Shown here: piece by piece, positions 22,406 through 33,590 of the stretch | How positions within the stretch are numbered: the stretch's first letter is position 1 | Layout: each line of letters starts with the position of its first letter | DNA from: Paramacrobiotus metropolitanus | Lineage: Eukaryota; Tardigrada; Eutardigrada; Parachela; Macrobiotidae | NCBI RefSeq assembly: GCF_019649055.1 | Contig: NW_026570278.1 | Location: 310,001 to 374,000, forward strand | Direction: 5' to 3' | DNA: 64,000 nt | Translations under genes and position numbers: made by a program | The notes under the pieces: generated by a model | Seen by the model: the letters and a program-made list of their open reading frames with translations, nothing else | Told to the model about the DNA's origin: nothing | The model's database searches: none

Positions 22406-24065
22406 GTGCTGCTGCACTGCACTCATCCGCTGAAGCGTATATACGCAGCTCCCACGCTGAGCTGTACTTGCTCTCTCGTCCCTTTCTCGCAGCACCGCTC
22501 AGCGTCCATAGGCTCGCGTTGGATTGAGTCCAGTCTGCGCATCATTACACAGCTGATTCATCTGGCCTGTATTACGCACGTTCTTGCCGCCAGCATTCTT
22601 TCACATCTAGACAAACGCTCAAGAACGTTCTAGCAACACGTTTCTAGATTCTGGCCAGACTGGCATTGTTCTTTCTTCCTGCTATTACGCAGCCTTTATT
22701 TTGTCAGTAAAGACATTTGTGAGCTCCTCGCACTTCTCTGTAACACAAATACACAATCTACCCACTCACGGTAATTTTTGGCAAAAAATACTTCATTAGT
22801 AGTTTTCCATATTTATTGTTATCCCCAAATGCCTTCAATATTTTACACAGCAGCTGTGAATTCAGAGTTACTCGGTATTAACTTTTTATGCTGCTAATGT
22901 TTTACGAAGCATTTTGCTACAATTTACCGGGTGGCTGAACAAAATGGCCCTCTGTTTTACGGAGATGCACTGGGTCTGTCCAGTGTTTGATTGAGATGAT
23001 ATTAGTTTTATTCGAAAGAGCAACGTCTATAGCACATAAAAGTTATGTCAAACCATTAGTCTAAACAGATTTGGTTTTTTTCTGAATTATTTTAAAATAA
23101 TGTTAAAATGTTAAAATAATGTTAAAATAATGTTAATGTTAAAATAATGTTAAAATAAAATAATGGGTGCAGTTGAATAATGTCCTGGAAACAAAAACTC
23201 AAATTTATCTATTTTAAAACCAAAATTGCAGATATTCAGCCAAGTTTATTATTGTTAATCAGATTACTGTTTCGGAAAGAGGAATTGTTCCTAGTTTTTT
23301 CACTGTAAGAAATGACGCCATTCGAGTGACTTTGTTCGACCAGGGACCGAAAGATTTGATGCTCCCGACATTTGATCCTCATGCAACGGGGTAGCAGGTC
23401 TTTTAAAAACGGTTATCAAACCATCGCTTCGAAAGCAGTCGTGGGTCAAACCCCTGTTTGAAAGGGCAATCACCCACCTACCGTTGCCAGTCGAACCGGC
23501 GTTTTTCGTTGCACCCTGTCACGAGCAAAAAAATGGTAACTAAAATACTTAAAAAATCAGAATAAAAAACTTGCAGTTTTTGCGAAATTCAAAAAATTTG
23601 CTTGGTGCACAGTTAATCCAGCGCATGCACCATGCCAACAACTTTTTCCCGGTTGAAAGAGAAAGTCCGTCTCTAGATAAAACAATTACAAAAATAAAAA
23701 TATTACACATGGAAAAAAAGTTAGACGAACTTTTCATCTGTGCGAGCTGCGACAACAAAAATTTCGAAACGATTTTACTTGGCGCCATTGCTGGCGAAGA
23801 ACAATCAATTTTTCGGAAAACCTTATGTTGATTTTTGTAGCTAATAAAATTGTCTATCGAACGAGTCTAAGCCGTTTACAGTACGCCCAGAAGTTTGCGA
23901 GGGCCAAACTAAAAGCGGAGAGGGCCACCCGGTAATAAGCAGATGTAAAACTTACGTAAAACTTTCCAAACGGCTCCCAGATGGAAAATCATGTGTAATA
24001 TGCACTAACTTACAGATATGAAAAAATATACGTACAGATATAATTATTTTGTAATGAAACTACAG
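22406..24065. other. Intergenic, one AT-rich minisatellite
   Basis: It contains several AATGTTAAAAT units at 23,093-23,165. A plus-strand frame at 23,571-23,831 is not supported. Nothing else recognised. Confidence 0.5.
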
Positions 24066-24655
24066 GTACGAGGACATTTGAGTGCTGTGAACATACCCTT
24101 CACGATTAGGGTGCGATGAACACCCGACTGCTCTGCAGCTCGCAACCCTACTGGCATCACGGTAATTTGAAATTAAATCAAAGTTTAAAGTTTAAAACGC
24201 ACAGCATCCAGTACGAGTACGAGTACTCGCACATATTTGCTTATTTCCAGTATCTTGTTGTTCTAGATTTGTTGTAGTGAGGTTTTGATTTTCTTTTTTT
24301 ACTTATTATTCTGATTTGCTACGTGTAATAAATTCAACTGTCCACTAATATCAGCTATGGATCTAGTCGCCAGAGCTTGTCATAATGCTGCTATGGACGC
24401 AGCAGTCTAGTCATGTCAGGAGGGAGTTTCTGTTCTGGAATTTCTGTTCTGTGACTTAAAATTGTGAATCACTATGATCTTTTAAAATGGGGTTTGAAGA
24501 TACGATATTTTTTTGTGGACCGTAATTTGGCGCAACCTTTCGGTGAAAATACTTGGATATAGTCAAAATAAAATTTTCTGTAAAGTTAGTTCCCGGGTTT
24601 TCAACGCACCCTAATCGTGAAGGGTATGTTCATAGCACCCAAATGTCCTCGTACA
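24066..24655. mobile_element. MITE with ~55-bp inverted ends (TACGAGGACATTTG)
   Basis: The left end TACGAGGACATTTGAGTGCT runs on through ACATACCCTTCACGATTAGGG. The right end is its complement with about three differences. The ends begin and finish with TA, consistent with Tc1/mariner. The interior (590 bp in total) has no transposase. Confidence 0.75.
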
Positions 24656-25786
24656 TAAAATATAGATGTACGTGTATTAATAATCTGGGCGTCCAGGTGG
24701 GCGGTGGCCGCTTGGGAAAACGTATGTATGATTGGGCGAAAAAAACAACGGAAACTGTGTTAGGAGGAGCCATCCTCTCCTACACCGAAGTCGTCGAAAC
24801 CACCAATTTCGACGATCCGGTTTCAACTCATCCGTAAAAATGGGACGGAGAGTCGAGGAACGGTGTCCTCAAAGTCACTCGAAATCTGAAAACCATTAAG
24901 TCGAAACTGCTGTTTTCGGTGAACTATGAGGCCGCCTTAACCGAGCTAGCACGACTGCCCAGTGAATAAAATCGCTAGATGGGTGAGTGACCGAGGTACA
25001 GCCACGGTTCAGTTAATAAAATCGCCAGAATAATCTAACCGAACATAAAATGGTTTTATAATGTCCTAAGTATGGTAAATGAAGAACACAATCTGATATT
25101 GTTAGGTTTTCTGATATTTTGTTAAGTGTCTTAACGCGAAGTGGCTAGCGAATTTTCGAAATAATACTCAAAAATCATCATAGCTCAACTTATAGAGCGT
25201 GTTTTTTACTACATATCCCGATAACTGTAAAGAGCATATTATCCTAATTCGTTAACAAGCAAAAAAATAAAGTTGTACAACTGGTAAAGGGGGGCACGTA
25301 AGGTGAACAGCAAAATAACTGCTTGCGCCGCACTTATTGTGATTAATGCCATATTCCTTCAATCGCCGCCGACATCACTGGTTTGCAGAGCAGCAATCGC
25401 AATCAGGTGCGATCAGAATCTACAACTGCCCCATCCAGCTTTGTTGAGCTTGCTCACAAGAAGCTGAAACAAAAGACGCCATAAATTCAGATCTGCTGTC
25501 TGATTGCAGTCTTTTGTTTTAGCGTCTATAACTGGATCAGTCTGAACAGTGCACTCGGCATGAAAGTTCTATGGCTGCCTGCCTGTTCTGCGTTGCTCCA
25601 CATGTGCAGGTGCTTTTGTGTGCGGCAGCCACCATCTCTCGGTACCGGCACCAGAGCCGAGAAAGAGATGTACTTTTGCAAGCTAACAGTGAACAAAACG
25701 TAAAAAAACTTTGAGAATTTGCTGTAAACACATTTGTTTACCAAAAAATACGAATAAAATCGCATTGAATACAGTACCGCAGTCTG
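24656..25786. other. Intergenic, nothing recognised
   Basis: A plus-strand frame that starts inside the MITE end and runs to 24,837 is judged incidental. No repeat or RNA gene was seen. Confidence 0.45.
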
Positions 25787-25787
25787 A

Positions 25788-25945
25788 GCTTATTCTACGG
25801 ACAGAATCTCTGCTTAGGGCTTCGTTCGGCAGATATGGTCAGAAATATCCAGGGGCAGAGTGCCCCAAGCACTTCCTTGGCACCCCTGATTTTTTTCCTT
25901 TTTCTGTTTTTTCTCAATCAAAATTCTGTCCGTATAATAAGCTTC
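25788..25945. mobile_element. Small inverted-repeat element
   Basis: AGCTTATTCTACGGACAGAA at the left pairs with the complement AGCTTATTATACGGACAGAA at the right, about 158 bp apart. A short inner inverted pair, GGGGCAGAGTGCCCC, is also present. It is probably a MITE. The target duplication is not clear. Confidence 0.5.
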
Positions 25946-26125
25946 TAATACTTGAATCTTTGAAATGGCCGTTTCAGAATATTTTTTTTCATATCTGTAC
26001 TCTGTAAAAATCGACTTCAAGTTTTTCACTTTAAAAGCTAATATCTCAGTAACAACGTATGCGTAATTACTATTGATAATATTTTAAAGCACAAAAATAA
26101 TTTCGTTATGTGGCATATGCTACTG

Positions 26126-26420
26126 TACGAGGAGAAAGCTAATATCTTCGGTAGCGCGTTCAAATTCCTGAGACTCTTCGAACACTGTGGCACTGACTGT
26201 GCGCATGCACGATTGACTAAACAGTCAACCGTAGGAGGTTGCCAGTCTCCGTTTAGCTAGAACGGTGTTGATTGGCACACCTATCCACGGCGGACGGTCA
26301 AGTTAAGAGGATTGACAGCCTTCTTCGGTTGGCTGTTAAAGTCAAATGTGCATGGGCCAAGTGTTCGAAATCACTCGGGATTTTGACTGCGCTACCGAAG
26401 ATATTAGCTTTCTCCTCGTA
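26126..26420. mobile_element. MITE with ~33-bp perfect inverted ends (TACGAGGAGAAAGC)
   Basis: Both ends read TACGAGGAGAAAGCTAATAT inward and stay identical for about 32 bp to ..GGTAGCGC. They then match loosely for another 40 bp (TTCGAACACT). TA at both borders suggests Tc1/mariner. At 295 bp it is non-coding. It shares TACGAGGA with the 24-kb MITE but no more. Confidence 0.8.
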
Positions 26421-27947
26421 TAGTATAAAAGTGTAACGCGTCGGCGGTATGCCCGTTTCCGCAAAAGGACCGAGTTGCTACCCACTTCGCGTTAATTTCT
26501 GTATTTTCGTCGGGACGGCCTGCGGTGTATAGCGTTTCACTGCATAATGCCCTGATGATATAATATCCCGCGACGAGATAATGTTGCGGCCAAATTTCTG
26601 CGGCCGTTAGCTGCAAGTAGTAGTTGTTCTCGACGAAATGTCGCGGTGCCGTAAAAAACGTCTCAATAAGTTCAGGGTAACCGTACACTGCACTTTGCTG
26701 AGTACAGCACTTGCAACCATGTAGAACAAATTGATATAGAGCAGCTGCTGGAGCAAACCAGAGCATGGTCTGCGTACTGGATGTTGCAGATTAAGGCCAA
26801 GGCTAGTTTGGCTATATTCAGATGAAAAAGGTCGGTTTTTTAAGGTATTTGAAATTGTATTTTCTTTCTTGATACTTCGTTATATCCAGTTTAAATTGAG
26901 AAAAATTCACAACTTAAAACCGGAAAGATCGGCTTTAAACATACAGTTTAAAATGTGAATCGAAAAAATCACGCTAAAAAATTAACTAGTCTTCAGGTAA
27001 CCATACAGAATTTTAGATAGACCACCCAGAAAATCATAAACATATTCCTCCTGCACCTTGCGAGGGCTTTTTTAAAAAAAAAAAGTTTTAAACTTCACAA
27101 ACTTAAAAAAAAATATTAGGGTTTCGATTTTCGTAAATAACTTGAGTTAAAACGATTTTTTTCAAAATCGCTCTCGCAATTATACTTCTAAGGTATTTCT
27201 ACACCCAATGCATCAAGTTTAAAAATTATGTTAGATCGCCTGAATTAGGAGTTAGTTTTCAAACTTTATCTGGTGCATTTTGAACGGTAGCCTTCGAAAG
27301 TTCATTCAAGTTTACATCACTCATGGGCATGTTGATTGTTTCAGCCCACCACATATATCAAACCATAGTGACTATCCAGACAGCCATTGCCCGCTTCTTA
27401 CCACACTTGAGTGTGATCAAAATCTATTGTCTTTCGGTGTTTGCTTTGATTCCGCTGATCAGTGCTCTGTTTTATGGCTGGCAGCAGAACAAAAGATGCG
27501 TATCACGATTCTGTGATCTCCATTGATTTCATCGCAAGTGCGCTAACTTGCATTTGCGTTCGTAATGGTGAGCCGGGCCAGTCACTGCCAGCACCGTTAC
27601 TCAGTTTGGGCAGCTAACTTAAAAAATCTATATTTCATAACCCTGGAATTTTATCACTTCGCTCTTTTTACCATCGGATAGAGCAGTCTTCAATCTGTAA
27701 AGCGCCTTCTTTTTGCAAAATGGCCTATTAGGAATAAAGCCGAACTAGCCATGGCCTTTTTCTCACCATTGTACAAGGAACGGGAAGGTGGGAAACTTGT
27801 TCCTGCTTACGCCAAGAAATGGAAATCTTTCGGAAATGTTAAGAACTTAAGATCTGCTCAGCAAATGCTGTCGGTGATAGTCTGCATTGAAAAGATTGTA
27901 TGTTTGATGGAAAATATAGTACTCGTATATGAAATGACATATATGAA
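26421..27947. other. Intergenic, fragment of a known repeat motif only
   Basis: At 26,633-26,653 it has CGACGAAATGTCGCGGTGCC, the same closing motif as the repeats at 6.9 and 45.0 kb, with looser similarity before it. Frames near 27,280-27,526 and 27,751-27,947 are unsupported. Confidence 0.5.
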
Positions 27948-28571
27948 ATGTTCCGAATTGCTGTCGCAATCAGACTTGGCGCGCCAGCTTCATCTGACCA
28001 CCGGTGCAGGTGCGGAACCGAAGTCGCGGTCGACGGCCACCACGGCCTGAGCTGTAAGTTCTCAGCAGGAAGGCGGCCGAGACACGACTGCATTAACGAC
28101 ATATTGCGCCGCGCACTGGGTTCGGCAGGCATTCCCGCGCGGACAGAACCCAGAGGCATGCACCACGAAAATGAAACACGCCCCGACGGTATCACCACCT
28201 TTCCTTGGACAAGAGGCCTGTGCTTGGCGTGGGATGTGACATGCGTGGATACGGTCGCCCGGTCTTACCTGGACCATACAAGTGTGAAAGCCGGAGCGGC
28301 AGCCGACCAGGCGGAAGCGGATAAAGTACGAAAATACAGCTTCCTCGTAGGACGATACGAGTTTGCTGCCGTCGCACTTGAAACTTTTGGAAGCTTCGGT
28401 TCATCAGCCAAAATCCTCTTTAAAGCGATAGGAAGAAGGATTGCGCTACATACCGGCGACATTCGCAGCCACGAGTATTTACTGCAGAATATCTCTTTAG
28501 CAATTCAGCGTGGTAATGCTGCTTCTGTCATGGGTACTGTCGAAAGTGTTAGTTTTAACCGGAATAATTGA
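27948..28571 (+). mobile_element. Retroelement zinc-finger plus endonuclease-type domain, longest copy
   Basis: One 207-codon frame. It opens FRIAVAIRLGAPASS, then CRCGTEVAVDGHHGLSC, which is C-x-C-x8-H-x4-C. This is the spacing described for the CCHC finger that precedes the restriction-like endonuclease of R2/NeSL-group retrotransposons. GRRPRHDCINDILRRAL follows (RHD in place of the R/KHN motif), then TRPDG and CLAWDVTCVDT, the candidate PD-(D/E)XK core. The closing block is ISLAIQRGNAASVMGTV. All key residues are present and there is no stop before 28,569. There is no reverse transcriptase upstream, so it is a 5'-truncated insertion, not a working element. A pogo-like MITE begins 159 bp downstream. 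The assignment to the endonuclease fold is inferred from motifs. Confidence 0.65.
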
Positions 28572-28729
28572 GTCCTGATATCGTTATCGTGGTTTGGAAT
28601 TAAAGTGCATCAACGAAATGACTCGCTTGCTCCATGTTTAGGCGTAACTTAGCGTACACGAGTTACCGAATCTGTCATTTCATCTAGCCAAAAGGTAATT
28701 TCGGAAATTTGTAGTCATTTTAATTGCAG

Positions 28730-29351
28730 TACAGTAAAACTTCTCTATAAAATACAGGCACGGTTCCATCAGTTTCGTATGTTATACGAGGGTGTATTTT
28801 ATAAAGGGAAACTGCTTTCAGGGGTGCTGCTATAATTTAGGGTGGGAGCGTCGCAGTACATGCTATTTATAGATCTAACGTACGGCAGTAGCAAGAATCT
28901 GTAGTACTTCCAAATTTGTATTACATACGAGTACATTAAAAAATACAAACTTCATTTTGAGTTCATCATAAAGTATGATTAGTACTTGAGAACTGGGAAA
29001 ATAAAATTATTCTGTAGATATATACTTCTGCATGTAGTAATTATCATGTACACAAACGACGTTAATGTAGCTCCATATTAGTCCAAGATGTTAAGATAAC
29101 GTCAGATTGTATCCGGCTATCTTGTATGCAGCTGTATTTAACCGGAGCTGAAAGTTGTTCAGAGGTTCTCTACACTAGTTAAACTTCATTCGGTTCCGCG
29201 GAAATTGTATGTATGGCTTATAAAGAGATGAATGTTATAAAGAGAATCCCCCTACATTATAACATGCGAGCCAATTCGGTTCCTTACAGTTTGTATGCTA
29301 TAGAGAAGTGAATTTAATAACGAAGTGTATGTAACGAGAGGTTTTACTGTA
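28730..29351. mobile_element. pogo/Tigger-like MITE (TA-CAGTAAAAC ends)
   Basis: The left end is TACAGTAAAACTTCTCTATA and the right end is the complement of TACAGTAAAACCTCTCGTTA, with TA duplicated at both borders. CAGT-AAACCTC ends with an internal CTATA are typical of pogo/Tigger relatives of mariner. Inner sequence repeats TTATAAAG and GAATTCGG-like blocks. At about 620 bp it has no transposase. Confidence 0.75.
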
Positions 29352-29504
29352 CAGCAAATTTATTCAAGAAGGTGACTAAAAAATCTGCCTTGCAACACAA
29401 CTTTTAAAAACAATTAATTAATTAAAAACGAAATGATTTCATTGCGAGGTTTAGAATAAATGTGATACTAATCTGCTTAATTATGAAAATCAATTATGAA
29501 AATG

Positions 29505-32500
29505 AACGGCAGGGATACATATAGGTCGCTTACGGGATACAGGTGGCATACGTACGCATACTGTGGGATACGGAGCGGGTACAGCGGGGTCTTAAAACTG
29601 AACGGCAGGGATACATAGAGGTCGCTTACGGGATACAGGTGGCATACGTACGCATACTGTGGGATACGGAGCGGGTACAGCGGGGTCTTAAAACTGAACG
29701 GCAGGGATACATAGAGATCGCTTACGGGATACAGGTGGCATACGTACGCATACTGTGGGATACGGAGCGGGTACAGCGGGGCCTCTAAAGTGAACGGCAG
29801 GGATACATAAAGGTCGCTTACGGGATACAGGTGGCATACGTAAGCATACTGTGGGATACGGAGCGGGTACAGCGGGGTCTTAAAAACTGAACGGCAGGGA
29901 TACATAAAGGTCGCTTACGGGATACAGGTTGCATACGTAGCATACTGTGGGATACGGAACGGGTACAGCGGGATCATAAAACTGAACGGCAGGGATACAA
30001 AATGGTCTCTGACGGGATACAGGTGGCATACGTACGCATACTGTGGGATACGGAGCGGGTACAACGGGGCCTCTAAAGTGAACGGCAGGGATACATAATG
30101 GTCGCTTACGGGATACAGGTGGCATACGTTAGCATACTGTGGGATACAGAGCGGGTACAGCGGGGTCTTAAAACTGAACGGCAGGGATACATAAAGGTCG
30201 CTTACGGGATACAGGTGGCATACGTAAGCATACTGTGGGATACGGAACGGGTACAGCGGGATCAAAAAACTGAATGGCAGGGATACAAAATGGTCTCTGA
30301 CGGGATACAGGTGGCATACGTACGCATACTGTGGGATACGGAGCGGGTACAGCGGGGTCATAAAACTGAACGGCAGGGATACATAAACTTCGCTTACGAG
30401 ATACAGGTAGCATACGTAAGCATACTGTAGGCTACGGAACGGGTACAGCGGGGTCTCAAAACTGAACGGCAGGGATACAAAATGGTCTCTGACGGGATGC
30501 AGGTAGCATACGTACGTATACTGTGGGATACGGAGCGGGTACAGTTGGATCCCTAAACTGAACGGCAGGGATACATAAAGGTCGCTTACGGGATACAGGT
30601 GGCATACGTACGCATACTGTGGGATACGGAGCGGGTACAGCGGTTTCATAAAACTGAACGGCAGGGAAACATAAACTTCGCTTATGGGATACAGGTGGCA
30701 TACGTACGCATACTGTGGGATACGGAGCGGGTACAGTTGGATCCCTAAACTGAACGGCAGGGATACATAAAGGTCGCTTACGGGATACAGATAGCATACG
30801 TACGTATACTGTGGGATACGGAGCGGGTACAGCGGGGCCTCTAAAGTGAACGGCAGGGATACAAAAAGGTCGCTTACGGGATACAGGTGGGATACGTAAG
30901 CATACTGTGGGATACGGAGCGGGTACAGCGGGGTCTCAAAACTGAACGGCAGGGATACATAAAGGTCGCTTACGGGATACATGTGGCATACGAACGCATA
31001 CCGTGGGATACGGAACGGGTACAGCGGGATCATAAAACTGAATGGCAGGGATACAAAATGGTCTCTGACGGGATACAGGTGGCATACGTACGCATACTGT
31101 GGGATACGGAGCGGGTATAGCGGGGTCATGAAACTGAACGGCAGGGATACATAAACTTCGCTTACGGGATACAGGTAGCATACGTAAGCATACTGTGGGC
31201 TACGGAACGGGTACAGCGGGGTCTCAAAACTGAACGGCAGGGATACAAAATGGTCTCTGACGGGATGCAGGTGCCATACGTACGCATACTGTGGGATACG
31301 TAGCGGGTACAGTTGGATCCCTAAACTGAACGGCAGGGATACATAAAGGTCGCTTACGGGATACAGGTGGCATACGTAAGCATACTGTGGGATACGGAGC
31401 GGGTACAGCGGGGTCTCAAAACTGAACGGCAGGGATACATAAAGGTCGCTTACGGGATACATGTGGCATACGAACGCATACTGTGGGATACGGAGCAGGT
31501 ACAGCGAGGTCATAAAACTGAACGGCAGGGATACATAAACTTCGCTTACGGGATACAGGTAGCATACGTAAGCATACTGTGGGCTACGGAACGGGTACAG
31601 CGGGATCCCTAAACTGAACGGCAGGGATACATAAATGTCGCTTACGGGATACAGGTGGCATACGTACGCATACTGTGGGATACGGAGCGGGTACAGTTGG
31701 ATCCCTAAACTGAACGGCAGGGATACATAAAGGTCGCTTACGGGATACAGATAGCATACGTACGTATACTGTGGGATACGGAGCGGGTACAGCGGGGCCT
31801 CTAAAGTGAACGGCAGGGATACAAAAAGGTCGCTTACGGGATACAGGTGGCATACGTAAGCATACTGTGGGATACGGAGCGGGTACAGCGGGGTCTCAAA
31901 ACTGAACGGCAGGGATACATAAAGGTCGCTTACGGGATACATGTGGCATACGAACGCATACCGTGGGATACGGAACGGGTACAGCGGGATCATAAAACTG
32001 AATGGCAGGGATACAAAATGGTCTCTGACGGGATACAGGTGGCATACGTACGCATACTGTGGGATACGGAGCGGGTATAGCGGGGTCATGAAACTGAACG
32101 GCAGGGATACATAAACTTCGCTTACGGGATACAGGTAGCATACGTAAGCATACTGTGGGCTACGGAACGGGTACAGCGGGGTCTCAAAACTGAACGGCAG
32201 GGATACAAAATGGTCTCTGACGGGATGCAGGTGCCATACGTACGCATACTGTGGGATACGTAGCGGGTACAGTTGGATCCCTAAACTGAACGGCAGGGAT
32301 ACATAAAGGTCGCTTACGGGATACAGGTGGCATACGTAAGCATACTGTGGGATACGGAGCGGGTACAGCGGGGTCTCAAAACTGAACGGCAGGGATACAT
32401 AAAGGTCGCTTACGGGATACATGTGGCATACGAACGCATACTGTGGGATACGGAGCAGGTACAGCGAGGTCATAAAACTGAACGGCAGGGATACATAAAC

Positions 32501-32893
32501 TTCGCTTACGGGATACAGGTAGCATACGTAAGCATACTGTGGGCTACGGAACGGGTACAGCGGGATCCCTAAACTGAACGGCAGGGATACATAAATGTCG
32601 CTTACGGGATACAGGTAGCATACGTACGCATACTGTGGTATACGGAGCGGGTACAGCGGGATCCCTAAACTGAACGGCAGGGATACATAAAGGTCGTTTA
32701 CGGGATACATTTGGCATACGAACGCATACTGTGGGATACGGAACGGGTACAGCTGGGTCTCAAAACTGAACGGTAGGGATACATATAGGTCGCTTACGGG
32801 ATACAGGTGGCATACGTACGCATACTGTGGGAAACTATGGATACATCCGTTAGAAAGTGTCCTGAAAAATTTATCGTGTACTATCCTGTCCAT
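29505..32893 (-). repeat. 96-bp tandem array 2 with 960-bp higher-order repeat
   Basis: About 35 units of the family seen at 11.2 kb lie here in the opposite orientation. Read on the minus strand from ATGGACAGG at 32,893, the frame stays open for 992 codons, in units like PLYPLRIPQYAYVCHLYPVS-DLYVSLPFSFE. It is then shifted by a one-base loss near 29,940 (GCATACGTAGCATAC against ..TAAGC..), and open sequence continues in another frame to about 29,477. The head M(A/D)R(L/I)VHDKFFRTL is shared with array 1. Segments of 960 bp (ten units) around 30,680-31,640 and 31,640-32,600 are almost identical, which indicates recent unequal exchange. Variants differ at residues 10-15 (FTLEA, FSFET, FSLGI, FSFMT) and mostly change amino acids. 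Coding status is unproven. Confidence 0.9.
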
Positions 32894-33436
32894 ATCTACT
32901 AAATTTTCACACTTTTGGAACTTTAAACACCACCATCATCTGTAGAATTTCGTCTTCTTTCTAAAGATGCCAAACGCGGCCGATTTTGGTAATTAGAACG
33001 TTCACTGTTGTAGTTTAATTGGCATGCTATCGAAAGCCAATGGCATGTGCACGCTTTCTTCTTGCCCATGCGACTGGTTTCATTGTGTGCTATTGTATTC
33101 TTGGCGCTAAAATGTCTGGTTGTCCACATCGGACGCCCATTTCCGCTGGGCTTGTTTAATACCTGATTTTTTCAGCGACAAGCCAGATTTATTAAACCAA
33201 ATCCATATGGTTCTGATCGCCCAGACTTTCTCTATCTGTCAGAACCAACCAAATGGGCAAACGACCAAATTAAATCCAAAAGGTTCGGCTTTAACTGAAT
33301 TTTTCCGTAGACATCTATGCTATTTTCCGGAACAGCTAGGCTCCGCCCATCAGGGTTTTATGATCATTAGCAGGCCTGTATAGCTACGCCAGTAGCCTAT
33401 ACTACTGTAGAGCGGCACTGTCTCAGCCAACAAGCG
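32894..33436. other. Intergenic, nothing recognised
   Basis: This is the flank of array 2. Short frames at 32,923-33,129 (minus) and 33,120-33,383 (plus) have no support. Confidence 0.45.
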
Positions 33437-33520
33437 GCGTTGGTATAGTGGCTGTGTTACTGTGCTATAGTGGCTGTGCTATCACACTCGGTAGCCAGCG
33501 GTTCGATTCCTCTCATTCGT
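33437..33520 (+). tRNA. tRNA-like sequence with internal duplication (pseudo-tRNA or SINE head)
   Basis: It carries a perfect pol III A box, TGGTATAGTGG (33,441-33,451), and a B box, GGTTCGATTCC (33,500-33,510). Between them a stem CTATC/GGTAG could form an anticodon arm with a six-base loop. A roughly 22-bp unit starting TATAGTGGCTGTG is repeated, lengthening the D region. The T and acceptor stems pair poorly. This is not a working tRNA as read. It could be a tRNA-derived SINE or a broken gene. Confidence 0.4.
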
Positions 33521-33590
33521 CATGTTTTTGAATTCTTTCTAGAGCTGGGACTTAACCTAACCGTCTTTCCTCGCTGAGACAACCACGAAC

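Noticed and set aside
23400-23520. Second tRNA-like sequence
   Set aside because: No convincing A box, B box or cloverleaf could be drawn.
24553-24837. 94-codon plus-strand frame
   Set aside because: It begins inside a MITE end and has no start context or recognisable domain.
26404-26766. 120-codon minus-strand frame
   Set aside because: It overlaps a MITE end and repeat-derived sequence, with no splice or family evidence.
29543-32572. Plus-strand and second-frame open frames in array 2
   Set aside because: They start and stop within the array at arbitrary units and mirror the 96-bp repeat. Only the frame with a conserved head is worth attention.
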